Shown: piece after piece, positions 57,874-62,413 of the stretch
How the letters are laid out: each line of letters begins with the position of its first letter
How positions within the stretch are numbered: position 1 is the first letter of the stretch
DNA from: Stomatobaculum sp.
GTDB taxonomy: Bacteria; Bacillota_A; Clostridia; Lachnospirales; Lachnospiraceae
Direction: 5' to 3'
Assembly (NCBI GenBank): GCA_017449925.1
Contig: JAFSYO010000146.1
Coordinates: 1 to 62,413 of the forward strand
DNA length: 62,413 nucleotides
Notes under the pieces: generated by a model
The model's database searches: none
Seen by the model: the letters and a program-made list of their open reading frames with translations, nothing else
Told to the model about the DNA's origin: nothing
Made by a program: the position numbers and the translations under genes

Positions 57874-59229
57874 ATGAAACAGAGAGAAGCACTGGAAAAC
57901 GCCGGGAAACGGATCCTGGTCTATACGAAAACAGAGCTGACGCTTTCCATGCGTTTTTTAAGCGCTGCGCTGGACCGTCTGCCGTACCGGATGGATCTCA
58001 GGACCAGAAGCATCGGGACAGACGGGTCGGAGATCCTGTTCCATCCGAACTGGCTCCTCAGCAATTTCGTGGAGCATCCGCTCCGCCTGAACCGGGCCTG
58101 CCTGCATATGCTGATGCACTGTCTGTTCCGGCACATGTACGGAGCTCCTTTCCATAAAGATGAAAAGCTCTGGGATCTTTCCTGCGACATCGCTGCGGAA
58201 TCTGTACTGGATTCCATGAAAGAAAAAAGGGTGCTGCAGCTGCCGAACGATTTCCGGGAGGAGACCTACAGGACTCTTACAGAGGAGCTGGGGGTCCTAA
58301 CGGCAGAAAAGCTGTACCGGTATTTTACCGACCGGTCTTCCAAAGAAAAAGACCCTGAGAAAGGAGACGCTGCGGCGTTTTGGGATCTTCAGGAACGTCT
58401 TGAAAAAGAGTTCCGGGTCTGCGACCATGGATTCTGGGACAGAGAAGGGGACAAGGATCCCAAGGATCCGCCGGCGATGGAAATTCCGCGCCGCCCGCAG
58501 GAGAAAGAGTGGGAGAAGACTGCGAAACGCGTGCGCACAGAGCTGGAGACTTTCGGAAAAGAGGCGGGCAAGGACGGGGAATTGCTGGAAAGAGTGCTGC
58601 GCTTTTCTTACCGGGAACGCCCCCTGTACCGGGATTTTCTGGAACATCTGGCGGTCCTGAGGGAGACTTCGGAGACAGACCCGGATTCCTTTGACTATGC
58701 TTACTATTACTACGGTCTGGAACGATACGGAAATATGCCGCTCATCGAGGAAAATGAACTTCGGGAAGTGAAGAAGGTGGAAGAGCTGGTGATCGCCATC
58801 GACACTTCCGCTTCCTGCCAGGCGGTCCTGGTGCAGAAGTTCCTGGAAGAGACGGCGGCGGTCCTGGCGGAAAAGAGCAGTTTCTTCAGACGGGTCCGGA
58901 TCCACCTGATCGAGTGCGACGACAGAATACAGAAGGATACCCTGCTGGAGAGTCCGGAGGAACTGAAAAAAACGGCCGGGATCTTTGCAGTGCATGGCGG
59001 CGGGGGAACGGATTTCCGTCCGGTGTTCCGCCACGTACAGATGCTGCGGGAGCAGGGAGAATTAAAGGATCTCCGGGGGCTCATCTATTTTACGGACGGA
59101 TACGGCGTATACCCGGAAAAAGCAACCGACTACGAGACAGCCTTCGTGTTCCGGGAGGACCAGGATCACGGAGACGCAAAAGTGCCTGACTGGGCGCTGA
59201 AGCTGTACCTTCAGCAGGAGGACGCATGA
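57874..59229 (+). CDS. VWA-like/DUF2201 metallopeptidase-domain protein
   Basis: The 451-residue product has an N-terminal putative metallopeptidase part (RLNRACLHMLMHCLFRHMYG near residues 73-92, with the HxxxH-like pattern) and a C-terminal VWA-like domain (ELVIAIDTSASC with MIDAS-type DTSAS near residue 308, and GGGGTDFRPVF near 372). Such proteins pair with MoxR-type AAA ATPases, which is exactly the next gene, overlapping by 4 bp. The pair may remodel a protein complex or metal center. GGGG precedes the ATG at 57874. Confidence 0.88.
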   Translation: MKQREALENAGKRILVYTKTELTLSMRFLSAALDRLPYRMDLRTRSIGTDGSEILFHPNWLLSNFVEHPLRLNRACLHMLMHCLFRHMYGAPFHKDEKLWDLSCDIAAESVLDSMKEKRVLQLPNDFREETYRTLTEELGVLTAEKLYRYFTDRSSKEKDPEKGDAAAFWDLQERLEKEFRVCDHGFWDREGDKDPKDPPAMEIPRRPQEKEWEKTAKRVRTELETFGKEAGKDGELLERVLRFSYRERPLYRDFLEHLAVLRETSETDPDSFDYAYYYYGLERYGNMPLIEENELREVKKVEELVIAIDTSASCQAVLVQKFLEETAAVLAEKSSFFRRVRIHLIECDDRIQKDTLLESPEELKKTAGIFAVHGGGGTDFRPVFRHVQMLREQGELKDLRGLIYFTDGYGVYPEKATDYETAFVFREDQDHGDAKVPDWALKLYLQQEDA

Positions 59230-60754
59230 ATATCAGTGAAGCGAAAGAAGAGATGATCCGCATCGTCAAGGCATATCTTGCGAAGGATGCAGACGGAAAA
59301 TATCTGATCCCCCGGGAGCGGCAGCGTCCCGTGCTCCTGATGGGAGGACCCGGCATCGGAAAGACCGCTGTCATGCGGCAGATCGCAGAGGAGCTGGGCA
59401 TCAGCCTCGTCTCCTATACCATCACGCATCACACGAGACAGAGCGCCATCGGGCTTCCGACGATCTCCAAAAAAAACTACGGAGGGGAAGAACATCTGGT
59501 GACGGAGTACACCATGAGCGAGATCGTGGCTTCCGTGTACGAACAGATCGCAAGATCCGGGATCAGCGAAGGCATCCTGTTCCTGGACGAGATCAACTGT
59601 GTTTCCGAGACCCTTGCCCCCACGATGCTCCAGTTCCTGCAGTACAAGACCTTCGGGAACCACAGCGTGCCGGAGGGCTACATCATCGTGACAGCCGGGA
59701 ATCCCCCGGAGTACAACCGCTCTGTCCGGGAGTTCGATATCGTGACTCTGGACCGGGTGCGCCTGATGGAGGTCAAGGAGGATTTCCAGGCCTGGAAGAA
59801 CTATGCCCTGAAGAACGGGATCCACGGCGCGGTGACAAGTTACCTGGAGATAAAGAAGGAGCATTTTATTCAGTTAAAGCAGATCTCCGGGGGAAACGCT
59901 TCGCGACACCCCGGGGATGGGAGGATCTGTCGGATTCCCTGAAGGTCTATGAAGCCCTGTCTCTCCCCGTGGAGGAAAGCTTTACCTTTTCTTTCCTGCA
60001 GGACAAGGAGATCGCGGAGAGCTTTACCTCCTACTATGAACTGTACCGGAAGTACAGGGAATTCTACCGGGTGGAGGAGATCCTGGAAGGAAAGAGAACG
60101 GGCAGCGCTGTTGAAAAATTGAAGGACGCGCCCTTCGACGAAAAGCTGAGTCTTATCGGACTGCTCTCCGACGCCCTGGGGCAGGAGTTCCGCAGCTGGG
60201 CGGACGCATTCCTGGCCCAGCAGGAGATCTTCCTTTCCCTGAAGGAACTGAAGGAAAAGACAGAGAGCGGGGAAGATTTTTCCGCCGGGGAATGGCTGGC
60301 GGAGACCGTCAGAGAGAAGAAAATGCTTCTGGAGCATGACCTTGCCGCCAGGCTGACGGGCCGGGAGGCGGAGAAGCGCCGCCGCCTGGCAGCGGCAGGA
60401 CTGGAGAAGATTCTGAAGGAACTGAGGACAGAAAAGGAAGCTGCCGAAGACAGGTCGGAGGATCCCGGGAAAGATTTTGCACTGGTGAAAAAAGTCTTTG
60501 CTGCGTCGGAGAAAGAGAGAAAACGGAAAGCGGCGGAAACAGGAGAGCATCTCACCAATGCCTTCGGCTTCCTGGCGGATGCCTTCGGAGAAGGGCAGGA
60601 GATGGTGCTGTTCCTGTCGGAGCTTTCCGCTGGGTACTACAGCCTGAAATTTGTGCAGGAAAACGGGAATGAGGCATTTTACAAATACAACCGGCTTCTG
60701 CTCCTGAACGACATGCGGGAGGAACTGAAGGAAGAAGCCATGCGGCTTCTGTGA
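59226..60754 (+). pseudogene. MoxR-family AAA ATPase, split by a one-base frameshift
   Basis: The first part (59226-59942) encodes Walker A GGPGIGKTA near residue 40, Walker B ILFLDEINCVS near 120 and the arginine-finger region. It then runs out of frame after EHFIQ. The second part (59969-60754) continues with helical sequence but begins late in a different frame. Adding one T to the TTTT run at about 59863 gives HFYSVKADLRGKRFATPRGWEDLS, the segment expected in this family, and joins both halves into one 509-residue protein. A true mutation, slippage, or a homopolymer error are all possible. The partner VWA-like gene is intact. Confidence 0.75.
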
Positions 60755-60807
60755 GAACCGGGCGGAGAGAAAAGTGCCGGAGTGATCTGAATACGGGGAG
60801 GAAAAAT

Positions 60808-61275
60808 ATGCGGTTCGTGATCCAGAGAGTGCAGCACGCAGAGTGTGTGGTGGAAGGTAATACGACGGGGGCCATCAAAAAGGGCCTCCTGGTCCTGATC
60901 GGAGTCAGTGATGAGGACACGGAAGGGACGGCGGACAAGATGCTGAAGAAGATGATCGGACTCCGGATCTTCGAGGACCAGGAAGGAAAGACGAACCTGT
61001 CGCTTTCGGACGTGGGAGGGGAACTGCTCCTGATCTCCCAGTTCACGCTGTATGCGGACATGAGGAAGGGAAACCGTCCGTCCTTTACCAGGGCGGGAAA
61101 GCCGGAGCACGCGGAGAAAATGTACGAGTATATGCTGAAACGCTGCGGGGAGATTGCCCCCGGCGTGAAGATCGGAAGAGGAATTTTCGGGGCGGATATG
61201 AAGATATCCCTTCTGAACGACGGCCCCTTCACCATCATCCTGGACTCCGAAGATCTGGCGGGACCGAGAAGATAA
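60808..61275 (+). CDS. dtd: D-aminoacyl-tRNA deacylase
   Basis: Dtd removes D-amino acids and glycine wrongly attached to tRNA. The 155-residue product starts [15 protein letters not shown], contains [17 protein letters not shown] near residues 77-93 (catalytic-pocket SQFTL) and ends with the GxPVT-like variant [11 protein letters not shown]. The ATG at 60808 has GGGGAGG before it; a longer frame upstream overlaps the previous gene's stop. Normal length. Confidence 0.95.
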   Translation: MRFVIQRVQHAECVVEGNTTGAIKKGLLVLIGVSDEDTEGTADKMLKKMIGLRIFEDQEGKTNLSLSDVGGELLLISQFTLYADMRKGNRPSFTRAGKPEHAEKMYEYMLKRCGEIAPGVKIGRGIFGADMKISLLNDGPFTIILDSEDLAGPRR

Positions 61276-61311
61276 GCGATATAACATATTCAACAGAACA
61301 GATTAAAACAA

Positions 61312-61349
61312 AGCAGTCCGCCGCGGAGATCCGTGACGGACTGCTTTTT
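61312..61349. terminator. Bidirectional terminator between dtd and the CstA-type gene
   Basis: AGCAGTCCG (61312-61320) pairs with CGGACTGCT (61337-61345), followed by TTTT on the plus strand; on the minus strand TTTGTTTT follows. It suits the two convergent genes. Confidence 0.88.
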
Positions 61350-61387
61350 GCTTTGTTAATAATCAGCTAAGGCCGGTGATATCAGCC

Positions 61388-62413
61388 TCAGGCTTTCTTC
61401 GCCCTCTGATTGTTGATGGTCTGAATACCTTCGTGAGCGAGGATCAGAGCCAGGATGATCAGGAGGATTCCGAGGATCGCCTGAACGTAGGGGCCCCAGT
61501 CAGCGCCGCCGGCGCCGATCAGAGCGAACTGGTTCTTGGTGTTGATGATGAGGGAAGCGATGGTGACGACCAGCATGAAGCCCATCGGGAACAGGAACAT
61601 GCTGTTGTCCTTGCCGATGTTGCCGAGCCAGGTGGCGACAGCCAGAAGGCCGAGGGCAGCCAGCAGCTGGTTCGCGGAGCCGAACAGAGCCCAGATCTTC
61701 GCGTAGCCGGTCAGGCCGAGCATGACGCCGCAGAACACAGTGATCAGTGTAGCGACCAGCGGGTTGGTCAGGACTTTCTTGTAGCCATCGACGTTGTCCG
61801 GGGTCTCACCCTTGCTGCCGTCAAGCCAGAACTCCTGGAACATGAAGCGGGCCAGACGGGTCGCGGTGTCCAGAGAGGTAAGGCAGAATGCGGAGTAGGT
61901 CAGCACCAGCAGGGTGTAAAGGATCTGATAGGTGCCGGGGATGACATCATCCACCATGTGGGCGATGCCGCCGCCGAAGATCGCGGTCGCGCCCTTCAGG
62001 GCAGCGTCCGGATTTGCCTGGTTCCACTTGTAAGCGTAGCCGACTGCGCAGAGGGTCAGGATCGCCAGAACGCACTCGATCAGCATGCCGCCGTAGGCGA
62101 TGGGCTGAGCGTCGCTCTCCTTATCCAGCTGCTTGGAGGAAGTTCCGGAGGAGACCAGGGAGTGGAAACCGGAGATCGCACCGCAGGCGATGGTGGTGAA
62201 GAGGACCGGGAACAGGAAGGTCTTTCCGCTTGCACCTTCCACGACTACAGCCGCCGTGGGCATGGCGTCCATGGACGGATGTGCCAGGACGACTGCCAGG
62301 AACGCAATGAACAGCATCGCGTAAAGCAGGAACGAGGACAGGTAGTCACGGGGCTGCAGGAGAATCCAGACCGGTGTGACAGAGGCGATCACGATGTACA
62401 CGCCCACGATCCA
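61388..62413 (-). CDS. CstA-family carbon starvation/pyruvate transporter, C-terminal part
   Basis: The last 341 residues are inside the window; the N-terminus lies beyond the right edge. The protein is hydrophobic with segments typical of CstA: FTTIACGAISGFHSLVSSGTSSKQ, then AFCLTSLDTATRLARF, WALFGSANQLLAALGLL. CstA proteins take up pyruvate or peptides. The C-terminus ends NNQRAKKA. It is shorter than E. coli CstA, matching the compact Gram-positive type. Confidence 0.92.
   Translation of the reverse strand, partial: WIVGVYIVIASVTPVWILLQPRDYLSSFLLYAMLFIAFLAVVLAHPSMDAMPTAAVVVEGASGKTFLFPVLFTTIACGAISGFHSLVSSGTSSKQLDKESDAQPIAYGGMLIECVLAILTLCAVGYAYKWNQANPDAALKGATAIFGGGIAHMVDDVIPGTYQILYTLLVLTYSAFCLTSLDTATRLARFMFQEFWLDGSKGETPDNVDGYKKVLTNPLVATLITVFCGVMLGLTGYAKIWALFGSANQLLAALGLLAVATWLGNIGKDNSMFLFPMGFMLVVTIASLIINTKNQFALIGAGGADWGPYVQAILGILLIILALILAHEGIQTINNQRAKKA

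Overview
The window is a GC-rich chromosomal segment from an anaerobic member of the Clostridia, most likely Lachnospiraceae. This is inferred from the gene set (separate FchA next to FolD, rubredoxin, EFR1-type ferredoxin-flavodoxin, DUF1858 protein, ChW-repeat polysaccharide deacetylase, DUF3842, ECF-type transporters), from purine-rich Firmicute ribosome binding sites, and from the conserved block hup-rqcP-divIC-tilS-hpt-ftsH. Most of the window is ordinary, densely packed core genome. There is no prophage, no CRISPR array and no insertion sequence. The only mobile-type gene is a solitary tyrosine recombinase near 32.4-33.4 kb.

Layout. 0-4.9 kb: the start of a membrane protein (ECF S-component-like), folD, a HAD phosphatase fused to FchA, an RpiB-type isomerase, and two small genes of unclear role. 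5-15 kb: an Orn/Lys/Arg decarboxylase with an AEC transporter, a tannase-like lipoprotein, a uracil permease, a DUF1858 redox protein, a MATE exporter, a frameshifted secreted protein and a solitary McrB-N/DUF3883 protein. 15-24.4 kb: rubredoxin, pth-mfd, hup-rqcP-divIC-tilS-hpt-ftsH. 24.4-26.6 kb: a neopullulanase-type GH13 enzyme and tRNA-Arg(CCG). 26.7-32.2 kb: a PucR-type regulator divergent from a six-gene cluster for a multi-subunit iron-sulfur/flavin amino-acid dehydrogenase plus a racemase. 32.4-36.2 kb: the recombinase, a repeat-rich surface protein and a ChW polysaccharide deacetylase. 36.2-41.3 kb: holA, rpsT, lepA, hemW, DUF3842.

41.3-45.8 kb is a nickel locus: a fused NikMN, NikQ, NikO, a one-frame LarC and an extra ECF S component, which together suggest nickel uptake feeding the nickel-pincer cofactor. 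45.9-51.2 kb is a two-component system divergent from VTC-domain, DUF4956 and Cthe_2159-type genes, with a direct-repeat operator where an activator would bind. 51.2-56 kb: a second GH13 enzyme, EFR1, DUF3048 and NUDIX genes. 56-60.8 kb: a secreted protein and an LRR - VWA-like - MoxR operon whose ATPase carries a one-base frameshift. The end holds dtd and the 3' part of a CstA-type transporter.

Points that stand out: a FolD that has lost two cyclohydrolase residues beside a dedicated (and fused) FchA; short tandem duplications, several with a 27-bp period, in unrelated genes; two likely single-base frameshifts; and several large structured intergenic elements, the most striking a symmetric array of four 34-bp modules at 53630-53901. 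All functional calls come from reading the sequence; none was checked by a database search.
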